Source: Clytia hemisphaerica
Lineage: Eukaryota; Cnidaria; Hydrozoa; Leptothecata; Clytiidae
Reading direction: 5' to 3'
DNA: 64,000 bases
Assembly: GCA_902728285.1 (NCBI GenBank)
Contig: CACVBU010000886.1
Location: 55,315-119,314 of the forward strand
Positions 34,571 through 46,921 of the stretch are shown here, in pieces. The stretch's first letter is position 1. Each line of letters begins with the position of its first letter. Both the position numbers and the translations under genes were made by a program. The notes below the pieces were generated by a model that saw only the letters and a list, made by a program, of their open reading frames with translations, made no database searches and was not told where the DNA came from.

Positions 34571-35346
34571 TTAAAGGGGAACTCAACAAATTTTTCATTT
34601 TTATTTTTTTCCTGATTTTTGGTAATATTAAGTATAAAAATGAGAAAGAAAATATATAGGTTCGATCTCTCAAATAAAAATCATGAAAAATCTCTCTTAA
34701 CTTCAGTTAAAAATATGTTCAAAAAATCACCCCCTTTCTTTTTAAAAAAGATCGACTTCTCTTTGGATTATGCCGTCAAAGTATTCAGAAAACAGAACAA
34801 ATTCAGTTATGACTACAGTATGTTTTCAGAGTTCTGTTTTAAATAAGAAATAAATACATTAGTCCAGGGTCTGGAGCTCAACTATTTTTTGCCTTTGATA
34901 ATCTGATGGTGGATCGCAGCGCCATCATTCAAATCAGAAAGCGAAGATAGTATACGGCAGACTTTCTGACTATAAATACATAGAAAAGTATTCCTGGTAA
35001 ATTGTGGGTGATTTAGCTGAATAACAATAAAAAATCCAACAAGAAACAGAAAAATTTAGTCACAAACCCTCTACTGAAGGGCCTGTCTTCACTGATTTTT
35101 AGCCTGAGAAGATAAGCATCTTCCTCTTTCTGAATGCAGCTACGTCATAAAACAGCTGAAAGTGCATATTTTTTATTTGATAAACAATTTCATTTTAGTA
35201 GAGGGGAGCCTCGTTTTAAAAGCTCATTAAACAAATTTATAGAGTGAAAGGAGAGTTGCAACCTTGAAATTTTGAAATTTATCTTTGAAACAAACCATTT
35301 CAGGATAGAAACAAAAAAATCCAAAATTTGTTGAGTTCCCCTTTAA
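34571..35346. mobile_element. 776-bp MITE (TTAAAGGGGAACTCAACAAA ends)
   Basis: TTAAAGGGGAACTCAACAAA at 34571 and its complement TTTGTTGAGTTCCCCTTTAA ending 35346. The open frame 34619-34846 inside has no domain. It is nested in the 32732-35818 element. Confidence 0.8.
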
Positions 35347-35818
35347 ATTTTTAAAATTATCCTGTAGATTCAAAATGTATGATATCAGTAGAAAATAAGC
35401 ACTTATGTTTATTTCATGTAGGTCTTCCAAAAAATATAATGAAAGTATGAATTAATTGCAAAAGTGTGAATTTTTTAAGACATTACACGATTACACTAAA
35501 AAAGCCTCTTTCAAGAGCAATGTAATGTACTCTACAACCTTATCACTTCATTTTTGATGCATAGTCATGATGTTTTTCTTAATCTACATTAAATTACCTT
35601 TCAAATGAGGGTAACTTGATAGGTTTTTGAGAATAGGCAACCTAGCAGTGAGATTCCGAGGTGGGCGTGGCCTTAAAGGCCCCGGTAGGGAAGTCAAAAA
35701 AGATTTCTACCGAATTTGTTCTACTTTTTCTGAAATTATACATGTTTTGGCACATTTTGAAGGGGTAATCAGTATATGATTCCAAAAATCCATTTTTAAC
35801 ATAGATCCCTAACAGTAG

Positions 35819-37927
35819 TCAAGAAGTCGAAAGAAAGTTTTCTCTGGCCCATTGAAGCACCTGTGAAAACTTTTTACACCTAGTTTCATGGTTTTGACAG
35901 AAATATTTGTATTCATCATAAGAAGAAGAAGGTTGTGAAACTATTAGTTCAAAAAAACAGTTTTTGTTTTTTCTTTTTCATATATAAAAAGCTATACTAT
36001 GAATCGAGCACTCTTGAGAAAAAATATTCTCTATACAAGATATTATATTCATCATATATAAAATCTTTCAATTCCTCATAATGTATACAACAGTGACTAG
36101 ACACCTTTGAAGTTTACCAATGCAAAATATCCCAAATTTTTTCGAGCGATGTTAAAAGAAAATTTTCGAATTGAGATTTTAAAAAGTTGGAGGTCACATT
36201 GGTTAATCTTAAAGGGACCAGGTGGTTGTCTTTTAGGAATGGAAGAGGTAGAGGCTCAGACCATGTTGGGATTTCTTTCAGGAAATTCGGACTAAAGTTC
36301 GGACTACTATTTTAGACTAACTGGCTTCTTGGGCCAGTAGGGCCAAAAAATTTTATTGCAGTCACTTCAAATGGATAGACCAGAACTGAACTATCAGGTA
36401 ACTACCAGGTTAGGTGGCTCTAAAATGGTGTCGGTTAGAATGTGAATGACTGCTAATACAAAACTTTTTTCAATCTGCGGAAACATTTAGACTGGGGGTA
36501 AATGGTGGTTCCGTTCGGATGGGGGTTCTGTTATTATTAGTTACGGTCAGGTTTGGACTCGAGAGTCATGACATAGGGCCAAAGACCCTCTTAGGGGCAC
36601 TCGTACCCTGTGTCTAAACATAGGGCTGCATAGCAGCCCTTTTAGGGGCATAAAGAAATAGAGAAAGTAGGAAAAATAGTGGAGAGTTGTTTACAATCTA
36701 CACAGCACCCTCTAAAATACCTCTAAAATCAAATTGTAGTGTTTTTTATGTTCCCAATTCCCAAATATGCCAAAAAATTCAAATTGGCATAATTCCACCA
36801 TTATTGATTTTACTCAGTTCATTATACTTAAAACTATTTCTGACGATACAAATTAAGTTTCAAGCTATTGGGCCTGCCTCGTTCTTAGAAAAACTTGCTC
36901 TCATTAGAATTTCTGCACTAACTCTTGTTTTCCTTGTCATTCTTCAACCAATGCTTCAATTTTCACCGTTGAAAAGATACAGAGGTCTGATGTTGAAGTG
37001 TTGTTTGTAAAGAGCTTGTGAAGCAATAGAGTCAGGTCGTTTTTATTATTTAAAGAAAACAAAAATTTTTTGGACTTTATGCTATCTTTTTTAAAGCTTT
37101 TCCTAAACTCCATTGGTAATAAAATAAGTGATTGTTATATGAATCTTTTTTAGAATGATTCCTAATTTTTCAAAAAGAAATTTAAGATTTTCTCATAAAA
37201 TAAGTTATGTTATTTTTGCATTCAGTCTAATGTTTGTTCAATTCATAAAGTAGCATCGTTCAAATGTATCAATTTGTATGCGAAATGAATTTTTGTTGCA
37301 AAAATAAGCACTTTTACAACGGTTTAGAGAAGACAAATTTATCTTCAAGACCAAAAGGTTTTCTATGTCAAAATGTCCCAAAAAAAAATTAGAGTACATC
37401 AGTACCAAAATACCAAATGGAATTTTTTTAAAATACCCTTTTAGTACACAGTGTCTTAGAGAGATGTTTGTACCAGCCCCTCTGGTGAAATGGTTGTTTT
37501 AATTGGTTTTATAAAAGCAACTTATTTTAAAATTCTTACTGTGTGACGTCAGCTAATTAGGGTTTTGGCCTTTTTCGGAAAAACTTAGTTTGAGTGGAGT
37601 TTTCTTGATAGTTAAATTTAGAAGCTTGAGCTTTCAATGGCCACGTGAATGCTTTGGTTCTATGGATAATATTTTATCATTTCTGGTATAGTAAATGATA
37701 AATTAAAAACAGCCTATAATTATTGTTGTTGAATTATTGAATTTACTTAATAATAGTCTCGGAAACCTTATTGACAGTCCAAATAAATGACTTTTTAGTC
37801 AATAAATTGCAAATATTGAAAACAGGTGTTTGGAATTATCGAGTGTTAAAATGTTGCAAGTCGAAAATCTTCAAGGCTTTGCAGCCAAAATAACACTTTG
37901 CATTATATTGATCTTTTTTAATTTCAG
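35819..37927. other. Upstream/5' region of the MARCH-like gene
   Basis: AT-rich, no coding exon recognised. Presumably it contains or leads to an untranslated first exon, because the coding exon begins at a splice acceptor (TTTCAG, 37922-37927). A minus-free frame at 36687-37010 is unsupported. Confidence 0.45.
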
Positions 37928-38012
37928 ATAAAAACAAATTAATTTGGAAAAGTTTTTGGAAGCAAAGACAATTAAAGCAGCTTTGATAAAATCATATTTA
38001 GAGCCAGTTATA

Positions 38013-41000
38013 ATGGCCGAGACGGAGCTTCTCTTGGCTTCCTCTTCACCAACTTCGTCCATCCAACAAACAGAGGAATATGTTGTAATATCGTCCAATC
38101 AGAATCGTGATAAGAAAGAAGAAAATAGAATACTTGTACCATTATCGAAAGTCCCTTTACTGAATGCTTGCTCGTTGAGGAAAGACAAAGGGACGAACAA
38201 TATACAGAAATCATTAGAGAACTTTACAGACAGCAATACGAACACTAACAATGATGGTAGTCCCAGTACTATCACTAAAAGTCGTAGTCGTAGTTGTGGT
38301 TTCATTTCTGATGTGAATTTCTATAATGAACCTTTGGAAATTTCAATCAATAATAAAGAGGGTGGTGTTGTACAGGCAACAACAAATGCTCAAGCATCAC
38401 CTTTGGATGCTTCAAACACGAGGATATTCACTGCAAACAGGTATTTTGGATGACTTTTTTATTATTATGTTAACTATGTAAGTTCCACAAAACCCAAATA
38501 ATTGCATTGGGTTGGTGTTATTTAGGGCCCTTTTTTCCTTCTTTTATTTATGTATGGATTGAACTCCAAAAAATCAGTTAAGTTGAAAATACTAAGTGAA
38601 AAAGTCGGTGAGTATAAATAAACAAACGTAAATTTGTTTATGACGTCGTTTATAAATGAGTATTGTTTTGATTAGGGTGCCAATGATCTTGACCTCTAAA
38701 TGATGTCATAGCAGTGACGTTTAAGTACCTTTCAGTACTCATAGATTTGCCTTCCTTACAATATAAACAATTATTAAACTATTCATTTGTTGAATGAATT
38801 ATAAAGATACCTGCTCTCATATGAAATGATATTTATCATACAGGGATTTTTTTAAGCACCTTGAGCTGGGCCGTTTTTGTAAACTTAGATTGAGTTTCTA
38901 ATATGCCTTAAAGGGAATTTTCTCAGCAAAGCTATCATCGATATATTGATGAAGCTGGGGGTTTGGTTGGTGTTCAGAGGGTGCAGCTCCCAAAAATATT
39001 TTGAATATGTAGATGATATTAGAGAATTTGGTTTGTAAACAACAAACAAGTTTAATTTTGCTAGAAAATATCTTTTATATTTTGGATGGAGTTTCAAAAA
39101 CTTACTCTTAGAGAATCTTATGTACGGACATAAAAAAGTGCTTAGAAAAATCCCTGTCATGGTGTTTTAAAACTCTTGGTCCGTGTCAGATATACCGGGG
39201 AAACTTTTCGACGAAAATATGTCTCATCAAAAGCGTCCTAAGTGATTTGAGTTTTGATATTTTGAAAGTAGATATCTTTAACTTAAGATTTGAGTTCATG
39301 ATGTTTTCAAATCAAAATTCACTCTTTCGAAAAAGCTTAAAAAATACGTAAAGCGAGGTATTAGATTATGCATTTTTAAGATAAATTGGAACTGGTCATA
39401 TTTCAAATCATTTTTGTCATAAAACTCATTAAACAAGTCAATTGATAAGCAGTTTTCTAGTTAATTGTACGTTGTACAAATATGATGCCTCTTTTACTTT
39501 TTGAAAAGTTATCTTTGACTTTAAAAGCCCACTAGTCAGGAACTAGTGGGTCAGGTTCAAAAAGTTGCACGTCAAATTGTAGGTGATGATAATTTACCGG
39601 GTGCAGCAGAAAAAACTTTGGACGTTTGGCGAGCCACTGAGGCCGAACAAAGTCTTGTTTAGACTCAAAACCACTTTTATTAGAAAGAGGACATGCTAAC
39701 TTAAATTTTGCGGTATAACTTTTTAAGTTTGGTCAAGTAGTTGTCAAGTTATAAGCTTTTGAAGTCAAAATTCACTTTTCGAAAAGTGTAAAAAACACGT
39801 AAAAAAAGGTGTATTAAATTTATGCAAATAATGAAAAAATAGCTCAGTATTTGACTTATTTAACGACTTTTACGACATAATTAATTGTTAAAATACTTTT
39901 AAAAGCAGTTTTCGTTTACAACATAGTCAGTTTTTAGTAAATAGTCAGTTTTTAGAAATATTTGAAAAAAATTCTTATCGAAAACGCTTAAAAATGCTTA
40001 ATTTAATACCCTTTTATTACGTGTTTTTCACACTTTTCGAAAAGTGAATTTTAACTTCAAAAGCTTATAACTTGACAACTACTTGACCAAACTTAAAAAG
40101 TTATACCGCAAAATTTAAGTTAGCATGTCCTCTTTCTAATAAAAGTGGTTTTGAGTCTAAACAAGACTTTGTTCGGCCTCAGTGGCTCGCCAAATGTCCA
40201 AAGTTTTTTCTGCTGCACCCGGTACTTACAGAACTTCAAGCACTTGAGAAAATTTTTTGGAAGTTTTTTGTATGCCATGTATTATTCGTCAAGAAATTAG
40301 TATAGTTCACGATAAACGTGAATTCTTTTGTTGCCGTATGGTAACCACTCTCAAGAGAATTCCTCTAGCCTCAATGACGTGGTTTCTACATGAAAGCTGA
40401 TCAACACTTATCATGAACTGAATAATAGTATTAACTTTTGGTGTCAGCATTGGATTGTGCTAACCTTTCTGTTATAATTCGCTTCTTTTCAGGATAATGC
40501 ACTGTGATGATTCCAGTTGTTCTGGAGGTCAAGGTTCTCCATTGGGCAATGCACCAAACATTGAACTACGAAATATCAATGGTCAAATTCTCATGATGCC
40601 CAAACGACCAAGCTTAGATGCTGTAAGTTTTATGGTCAAAACCTAAAGATAACCATTATCATCAACACATCGCCGTTGACAAATCAAAAGGGCCAATCAC
40701 AAAATTAGTGTCTGAGAAAGCTAGGAGTTTTTCTGTCTAGTTGGCCTTAAATTTAAGATTGCCCCTTTTGCATAGTGAGGAGGGTCCCATCTACATGAAA
40801 CAGGGTCAATCTCAAAATTTATGCCCAGACAAACAGAAAAATTCTTATTTCTCACAGGCAATAATTTTGAGGTTGGACCTTTTGATTTGTCAACGGCGAC
40901 ATATAATTCAAGTATAACTTTGTTTATTTAAAATGTTTTATGGTACAAACTTGGTACTCTGTAGCATAGTATGTCAATGAAGTTTGAAATTTGCATAGAT

Positions 41001-43177
41001 ATCTGGTCTGTTCGCTGGCAATAAAATTGCTACAATTTCATACCAATAGGTTTGTAGCACTTCAAATGATACAGAAAATAATAATTGATAGCCAATTGAT
41101 GTTCCCATTTAGAATTTTGACCAAAAACTGAACCTAGATTTGATAGATGGAAATATTGATAGTTTTTTTTTCGCTCACAGGGTGATTTGGAAATGCTAAT
41201 CTACAACAGTCAGCCGTCTTTCATGTTTCGTGCAGAAACTTCACAAAGTTCAGAATCAGTATTCTGTAGGATATGCCATTGGTAAGAACTCATCTTAGTT
41301 GCTATTTGGTTAGGTTTTTTTTTTTTCAATGAAGTTCTTTGATACTAACGAAAAGCTCGCTGGTCTACCCTTTTATAACACGGGTAGTTAGTTGGATTTA
41401 TGGAAAAAGGTGTACAGGAAGTAGTTAGGAAATAAAGGCTCTATTGTTTTGACCTGAGAACGCAAGTAAACTTCGCAAGTCGATTTCTAATAAATTTCCT
41501 TTTGTTGCATACTCAGGGGGGGGTGAAGCAGTTAGTACAAGACATCATGCCTACTAACTGCTTTCTCGGAAGAAGTTAGTAACACCACCACCTTGGTACA
41601 CTTAGTACAGTTAGTACTAACTGAATTTAGCCTTGAAAAAGGCTTTTGACCTTCATAAATTCAATAAAATCAAATAAAATAAAATTTAATATCTTAAAAA
41701 TGATTCAATTTTCCATAGCTTTCAATAGGAAAAAACAACATTTTAGAAAATCAAATTTCTATTGCAACCAGCAAATTGTTTTTAAGATTTAAAAAAAAAA
41801 ATTGCGAAAATTTGAAAAAAAAATCTACTTCCCAAAAAATCTTTTTGGTAAAATATGGTCTTTTTTTTAAATTTTCTCACAAAATCCTATTTTTTACACA
41901 GTTAGTACCAAAATTTGGCAAATTTTTAGCAGGGGACCACCCTTTTTTGCAGTTAGTACACCTGAGTACTAAGTGATTTTATCCAATTCATATGGCACAC
42001 CACCACGGTACTAACCGGCATGATGTCTTGTACTAACTGCTTCACCCCCCCCCCCTGGCATACTCCAAAATTTGACAGTATTTAACTTTTATTTTTTTGG
42101 TACTGATTACAGTATTGGTGAAGAGAAACTGATAGCACCATGCAAGTGTGCTGGTTCGACACGTTATGTGCATGCTTCATGTTTGGTCACGTGGTTTAAG
42201 AAAAGTGTCAAACACCAATGTGAACTATGCAAGTCAGACGTTAAAATACGGAAAATCAATCATCGTATACTACTAGTAAGATAATGGTCCCTTAATGTTT
42301 TTCCGTCAAGACAGAAATTACTTTGACTGTGTGTGAACTTGCATCTGGAATTCTTTCATAAATTTCTTGCCTCTATGGGACCTAATATACACATCACTTT
42401 CAGACATTGTTAGCTCTGTGCTTGTGGCACACTCGAGTCGTGGTGTATTTTTGTATTGAACAAATTTATCGGGGCACTTTTCCATGATTTTACATTATAG
42501 GATGGTGGCTTTCCATTCTTTAATATACGTTTATTCTCAACTTTTTGGGGAAGATAATCCTTGAATATTCTTACGGCATTCTTAGTTAATGATCCAAACC
42601 CAATCTAAGTTTAAGCAAAAATATTTATTTTAAAAAATTATTTAAAGTCTTGAGCATTGCTGGGGGATAATTTAATTGACAATTTACAGATAAAGATGCT
42701 CTAAAATTAGCAAGCTTAGTCCAAGTTGCCAAATTTCATGAATGTGATATTCGTATCATATTATCTTTATTGTTTTATGGAACAAACCATTTAAAAAGCG
42801 TAAAAGGAAGCCAAAAGAATTTTTGAATTTATTATTTTAAATCACAAATTTCTTCTTTTCCTTAACAGTGGCGGAAACCGGAAGACAGACCTGTTCCGTT
42901 GATATGGTTCACCGTATTCTTTATTGGTTTATTCTTGAACATTATCTCAATCTACGTGAACGCTAGCGACTATTGTGAATCGACGGCGTGTTTAATATTC
43001 TACGTGGTCAACGGGTTTGGTATCGTTCTTGATGCTGCGTTTTTATGGTTTTGGTTTTTAAAGTGTAAACATTACTGGAAGAAATGGTGTGCGTTGAACC
43101 AGGACTGGTTTATTGATGATGGGGAGGTGGAAGATGATCAACTGCATGTACGATACGTTCAAGGATGTCCGGCTTGA
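38013..43177 (+). CDS. MARCH1/8-like membrane RING-CH E3 ubiquitin ligase
   Basis: Coding exons 38013-38440, 40493-40622, 41181-41281, 42113-42275 and 42869-43177 (stop TGA 43175-43177), all phase-consistent; 376 residues. The start ATG 38013 lies in good context (ATAATGG). A TAA just after the acceptor at 37927 excludes upstream in-frame starts. Residues 1-210 are Ser/Asn-rich and probably disordered and cytosolic. Residues 215-259 are a RING-CH (C4HC3) domain: CRICHC, APCKCAG, YVHASCLVTWF and CELC. The last exon has two membrane segments (~286-304 and ~318-341), then a short acidic tail. RING-CH followed by two TM helices is the MARCH architecture, and CRICHC plus CELCK is most like MARCH1/8. 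Family role: ubiquitination of membrane proteins for endocytosis. Introns 1 and 3 carry inverted-repeat elements. AATAAA at 43206-43211. Confidence 0.92.
39596..40223. mobile_element. Foldback/MITE with ~215-bp arms in MARCH-like intron 1
   Basis: The left arm (39596-~39825, ACCGGGTGCAGCAGAAAAAA...) and right arm (~40005-40223, ...TTTTTTCTGCTGCACCCGGT) are inverted copies with high identity, sharing GGCGAGCCACTGAGGCCGAA and CAAGTAGTTGTCAAGTTATA. TA bases border both ends. No coding capacity. Confidence 0.85.
41514..42057. mobile_element. 544-bp MITE with target duplication GCATACT in MARCH-like intron 3
   Basis: CAGGGGGGGGTGAAGCAGTT ... and its complement AACTGCTTCACCCCCCCCCCCTG bound the element, with ~40-bp inverted repeats through GTACAAGACATCATGC. 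Flanked by GCATACT at 41507-41513 and 42058-42064. The CAGGG end and ~7-bp duplication suggest a hAT relative. The interior has repeated (A)GTTAGTAC words. It ends 55 bp before the exon at 42113 that encodes most of the RING. Confidence 0.85.
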
Positions 43178-43979
43178 TCTAATTGAATATTTTTACCGGA
43201 CAAATAATAAAAATAACGGAATGGTGTTATGATGGATTCCCATGAGTGCGACCATGCTCATGTGTGACTGCCAGCTCGGTATATGACAATGACTGTTTTA
43301 AGTGAAAGCCCGTTTTATCATCCGTATCGAATGATGTGCTCTTTGTGTTTTGTACCAAACGATTTCGTTATCAATTGTTCGATTCCGCTTTAAAATGCTA
43401 TCAAATTCATGTTGGAATTCCGATTCGTCGTTCATTATTTTTCTTGATGTGTATATTGATAGAAATGCTGGGAGATTGGCATGATAATTCTGTTGGAACT
43501 TTATTTAGACTCTTTTGAGTTGCCTCGTTTTCAAGATTTAGTTGCCAAAATACCACATCTTGCAAACAGCTGTGATAATAATTACCGTTTAGTGAACATG
43601 AATGCACTTTTGTTTGCAAAGTGATAACAAATGACAAATTTGGGGATGTATAAAAAAGTCTCAGTGCAGTATTGAAGTGAGTTTCCAAACAAGGCTAAAC
43701 TGCATCTCAAGAAGAGTTAAAGATTGTTTGGTTTGTTTTGGTTTTATGAATTATCCACCTGTTTTAAGGTAATAGTTGAAACGCAATGCATTATGGTCAC
43801 ATACTTGCATTGTGTTATGTTGGATTTGATTTTTATTTGTTGGAAGCAACTGAAGAATATTAAATTATCTTCTTGGTCTTGTAGGATTCTTTATCTTTGG
43901 TGAATTTGTAGTTTAAACTCAAGGCTGGAATTGATTTTTCACTACATAACAGTTCTAACACTTAAAAAATAATTATAGT
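43178..43979. other. 3' UTR/flank of MARCH-like gene
   Basis: Non-coding. Candidate poly(A) signal at 43206-43211 close to the stop. The small frames are unsupported. Confidence 0.5.
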
Positions 43980-43982
43980 TGT

Positions 43983-46779
43983 TATTGAATTTTGAAATTA
44001 AAGTTTTTGTCAAGACGCACGAGGAAAAAACGTTAGCATTTATTTGATCTCTGCTTATGCTCCAATTGGCGCTGCAAAAGACAATGTTTGGAGAGAATTC
44101 CTTGATAATCTTGAACAATGTATATGTAACAAAGCAAAGGAGGATATCTTGTTGATAGGATGTGACTGTAACTCATCTCTCGGTATTAGCTATGAGAGAA
44201 AACCTGAGGAGGAAAAACCATCAATCGGAAAATTTGGCTTACCGCATCGCAATGAAGCCGGTGTTCGCTTTCTCACCTTCCTCGAAACGTTGAACCTTGT
44301 CGCAATAACAACATATTTCCGAAAACGAAATTATGCAACTTGGACTCATCCACGTTCAAAGCTACCACATCAAATCGATCACCTTATATCCGAAAAATCA
44401 GACTTTTGCCGTTTTACCGATGCATCAGTAAGACAACCGTTAGTTGATAGCGATCACCTTGCGATTCGATGTAGATTGAAAATCATGTTGAACTTTAGAA
44501 AATCCCGACAATGTAATCCTCTGAGAAAGCTCGATAGTAATGTTTTACTGAATGACATTGATGCTAGTAAAGATTTCAATCGAATAGTTCATGATGGAAT
44601 ACAACACTCGAATCCGCTTGTTGATAAATACGAAGTTCTCACTACTGCTATGACTTCTGCTGCTTCAACTGTATTGCCACAAAAAGCTCGTGTTAGTCCA
44701 GACTGGTTCACCGAAAATGAAACTGAATTGTCAAATTTGATTGAAAAGAGAAACCTTGCTATACTATGTAAAATGAATCGTGTTACAAGAAGGACCACTG
44801 AAAACCTTCGTGTCGCTCGGAAGCAGTTGAAATCTGCCATCTCAAGGGCAAAGAACAATTGGGTTAAAAGTGTCTGTGATAAAGTAAATCAAAGAGACAC
44901 TACTCGTACCGGTACTCAGGCATATTGGGACAGCATTAAACTTTTAAAAAGGGGAATGGAAAAACCTCCCCCAAGCAAGCAAACGATGATGATGAAACCG
45001 AACGGTGACAGATGTACCAGCCCTGAAGAAAATGCTAATGTGTTCCGTGACCATTTTGAGAATCTCTACGACAGACCAGCTACTTTCGATCCATCTGTGT
45101 TAGACCTATTAGAACAACGACCGATTTTTCCGAATATTGATTATATCCCAGATGACAATGAGATACGTAAAGCCATCGGTCGCCTCAAGAACAAAGCACC
45201 GGGAGATTCGTCTCTTACACCTCAAATGTTCAAAACTCTACTTGAGGACAACGTATGTTTTAATCTACTTAAAGATATTATCGTTGATATATGGGTGAAC
45301 GAAATTTGCCCTACCGATTGGAACACTGGTCTCCTCAGGATATTACCTAAAAAGGGGGATTTAAGAAAGCCCGGGAACTATCGAGGCATTATGCTCTTAG
45401 AATCCTCTTATAAAGTAATTGCTATCCTGATTCACAGTCGACTTCAACCACTTATCGAGAGCCTAGATCATGAAACTCAATGCGGTTTTCGAAAAGATAG
45501 GGGTTGCGTAGATGCGGTGTTTTCTGTCAAGCTGGCAATAAAGAAACGCAGAGAGCATAATCAAGAGACTTGGATACTGTTTCTAGACCTTGTCAAAGCC
45601 TTTGATAGGGTCCCTCGCCAACTTTTATGGATGGTCCTTGAGAAATTCGGTACGCCAAAGAAGCTCGTTTCGCTGCTCAAATCACTTCATTCATCCTTCC
45701 AAGTGAAATTCGTAGTCGACGAAGTGTCCCACACGCTGAAATGCACAATAGGCGTCAAACAAGGAGACATATTAGGACCGGCCCTGTTCACCATCTTCAT
45801 CGCTGCAATCATGATCACCTGGAGAAAGAAAACGAACCGACCACTCTGTCTTTTCCACACAAAAAATGATTTCCAGATGACGGGTCGTCGTTACAATGCC
45901 AAAGGTTCCGAATTCCCAGTCGAAGACTCTGAATATGCAGACGACACTGCAGTACTTTTCGAATCTCGCGAGATTTTGGCTGAGTACTCACCGCTACTTA
46001 TTGAACATTTCGATCTTTTCGGTATGGAAATCCATAAAGGTGACCTAGAACATCCAGACAAACCTGCGAAAACGGAAGTTCTATTCGTATCCGCTCCTGA
46101 GAAATCTTACCGAAACGCTGCCACTTTTGATGATACTGATCTTTCAAATATCAATTTTGGTGGAAGTTATTTCTTCCCTGTAGTTGAAAAGTTCTGTTAC
46201 CTCGGCACCATGATTACCCGCGACTGTAAAGATAGCGAAGATGTATGTTGTCGAATCAAAAAAGCAGGTAATGCCTTTGGTGCATTACGTAGTTCTTTAT
46301 TCTCAAACCCATCGATAACGTATGAAGCCAAAGGTGCTGCCTATTGTATCCTCATCCTTCCCATTCTTCTGTATGGTGCAGAATCTTGGTGTTTAACGGA
46401 AAATCTTTATAATCAATTACGAACATTTCATCATAGATGTGCTCGTTCAATGCACCGAATAAATCGTCGACACGTTTATTTACACCGGATAAGTAGTAAT
46501 GAGTTGCTTGAAAATTTAAATATCCATTCGATTGATGTTTATATTACAAAAAGGCAATTGTCGTGGCTCGGCCACGTCTCTAGAATGTCTTTTGAAAGAA
46601 TGCCGAGGAAATTGTTATCTTCGTGGGTCAAAAATCGTAGACCAAGGGGCGCACCTGAATTTACTTTTGGGCGTGGAATGTATAAAGCACTTCGTCGTGC
46701 TAATATCAGTAAAGATAATTGGTTTGTTTTGGCGCAAGATCGTTGTGAATGGCGTAGAATGATTAATAGTTTTACATAA
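43983..46779 (+). CDS. LINE ORF2-like: endonuclease (partial) and reverse transcriptase
   Basis: More than 911 codons without a stop (stop TAA 46777-46779). There is no true start codon: the frame is cut 5'. C-terminal part of an apurinic-type endonuclease: ISAYAPIG, LLIGCDCNSSLG, ATWTHPRS, QIDHLIS and SDHLAIRC (to about residue 140 counted from 44044). Reverse transcriptase: RILPKKGDLRKPGNYRGI, CGFRKDRGCVDAVF, LFLDLVKAFDRVPR, GVKQGDILGPALF and the catalytic EYADDTAVLF (~46,000 minus 70 bases). The C-terminal region has FCYLGTMIT, LLYGAESWC, RCARSMHRI and LSWLGHVSRM, characteristic of RTE-like and related LINE proteins. The lack of stops suggests recent insertion. Confidence 0.88.
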
Positions 46780-46895
46780 TGTCTATTTTTTAGTGCTATA
46801 TTGTTTTGCTTTATTACGCGTAGTAATTTCCTAGAGATATTTTATTTAATATTTAATTTTTTCTAGGCCAATTCCTAATGATCTAGGATGGTTCA

Positions 46896-46921
46896 CTCTC
46901 TCTCTCTCTCTCTCTCTCTCT
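46896..46921 (+). repeat. (CT)13 microsatellite at LINE 3' end
   Basis: An uninterrupted CT run directly after the short 3' UTR. I infer it is the LINE tail or was seeded by it. Confidence 0.9.

Larger units (their letters stand above)
32732..35818. mobile_element. 3.1-kb DNA transposon remnant with ~150-bp imperfect inverted ends
   Basis: Left: CAGTAGTAGGGATTTATGTT, then CTGATTACCCTCTTAAAATGTGCC and TTTCCCTACCCGGG. The right end read in complement gives TTAGGGATCTATGTTA, then CTGATTACCCCTTCAAAATGTGCC and CTTCCCTACCGGGG, in the same order. The interior holds a decayed protein-coding stretch (33180-34450) and two nested MITEs. Confidence 0.65.
43980..46921 (+). mobile_element. 5'-truncated RTE-like LINE ending in (CT)n
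   Basis: The coding frame is open from about 43983, upstream of the first shown residue, so the element begins inside its endonuclease: a 5' truncation typical of LINEs. The 3' UTR is ~110 bp and ends in a (CT)n run at 46896-46921, a short simple-repeat tail rather than poly(A). Confidence 0.75.
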
